35,693 nt of DNA from an uncultured Bacilli bacterium (GTDB taxonomy: Bacteria > Bacillota_I > Bacilli_A > RFN20 > CAG-631). Shown here in pieces: positions 35,518-35,693 of this stretch (position 1 is the stretch's first letter; each line of letters opens with the position of its first letter). The stretch lies in the NCBI GenBank assembly GCA_947626825.1, contig CANQTM010000017.1:1-35693 (forward strand), written 5' to 3'. The notes beneath the pieces are model-generated. The model was not told the origin of the DNA. It did not search any database and was given only the letters and a program-made list of their open reading frames with translations. The translations under genes and the position numbers were made by a program.

Positions 35518-35693
35518 ATCATTGTTAAAATTTATTAGAACATAAAAGTTTTTGGTTAACTTTTATAAAAATAAATAGTTATTTATATTTAAAATAATTA
35601 TTTTATTAACATTATTATAGGGCGATTGCAAAGTCCTAATAAAATGAAAAAATAAACAAAATTGGAAGAATAGTAATAGATTTTAAACTATTC
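35518..35693 (+). other. AT-rich 3' intergenic region with hairpins, cut by window end
   Basis: No coding frame is supported. ATAAAAGTT/AACTTTTAT (35542-35550 with 35558-35566) is a nine-pair hairpin after ftsK, without a T-run. A TATTAT-type -10 lies just before GGGCGATTGC at about 35621, and the window ends in GAATAGT/ACTATTC (35668-35674 with 35686-35692), a perfect seven-pair hairpin with an 11-base loop. This looks like the start of a structured leader RNA of an unseen gene; its class cannot be named. Confidence 0.4.

Overview
The window comes from a very AT-rich Gram-positive bacterium that uses the standard code (every Trp codon seen is TGG, so this is not a Mycoplasma/Spiroplasma code). 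Its CIRCE/HrcA heat-shock control, a T-box leader, WhiA, class II GalT and FtsK/SpoIIIE point to low-GC Bacillota. Short genes, a ThrRS without its TGS domain and a minimal gene set suggest an Erysipelotrichia/RF39/Acholeplasma-like branch of the Bacilli. The taxon is inference.

Layout: (1) 1-4545: the 3' end of a 5S rRNA gene, then the str operon rpsL-rpsG-fusA-tuf with a strong promoter and a terminator. (2) 4548-13921: uvrA, then a tightly packed lgt - thioredoxin-reductase-like - whiA - S41 peptidase - uvrB run, a compact form of a neighbourhood known in Bacillus. (3) 13922-15097: a promoter, a yybP-ykoY (Mn2+) riboswitch with a terminator expression platform, and a CaCA cation exchanger. 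(4) 15156-18034: secG, rnr, smpB. (5) 18033-19527: two minus-strand genes, a creatininase-family hydrolase and a membrane protein. (6) 19645-22544: DJ-1/PfpI protein, class II galT, a zinc-ribbon membrane protein and a phosphodiesterase. (7) 22556-25505: T-box, thrS, trmB, and a 54-residue ORF with its own promoter and terminator. (8) 25506-27636: an accessory minus-strand island with a structured repeat-like element, an XRE-type regulator gene split by a one-base slip in a 7-base homopolymer, and a small acidic coiled-coil protein. (9) 27693-32598: hrcA-grpE-dnaK-dnaJ under tandem CIRCE operators. (10) 32648-35517: ftsK, then an AT-rich tail with hairpins running off the window.

The most notable points are: the Mn2+ riboswitch in front of a CaCA exchanger, which also sits as the only terminator of the upstream uvrB operon; a thioredoxin reductase homologue that has lost its NADPH-binding motif; the frameshifted XRE gene with a duplicated unrecognised sensor-like domain plus a neighbouring coiled-coil gene; tandem CIRCE sites; and a structured 77-base element with mutually exclusive pairings. 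Most of the rest is ordinary housekeeping sequence.
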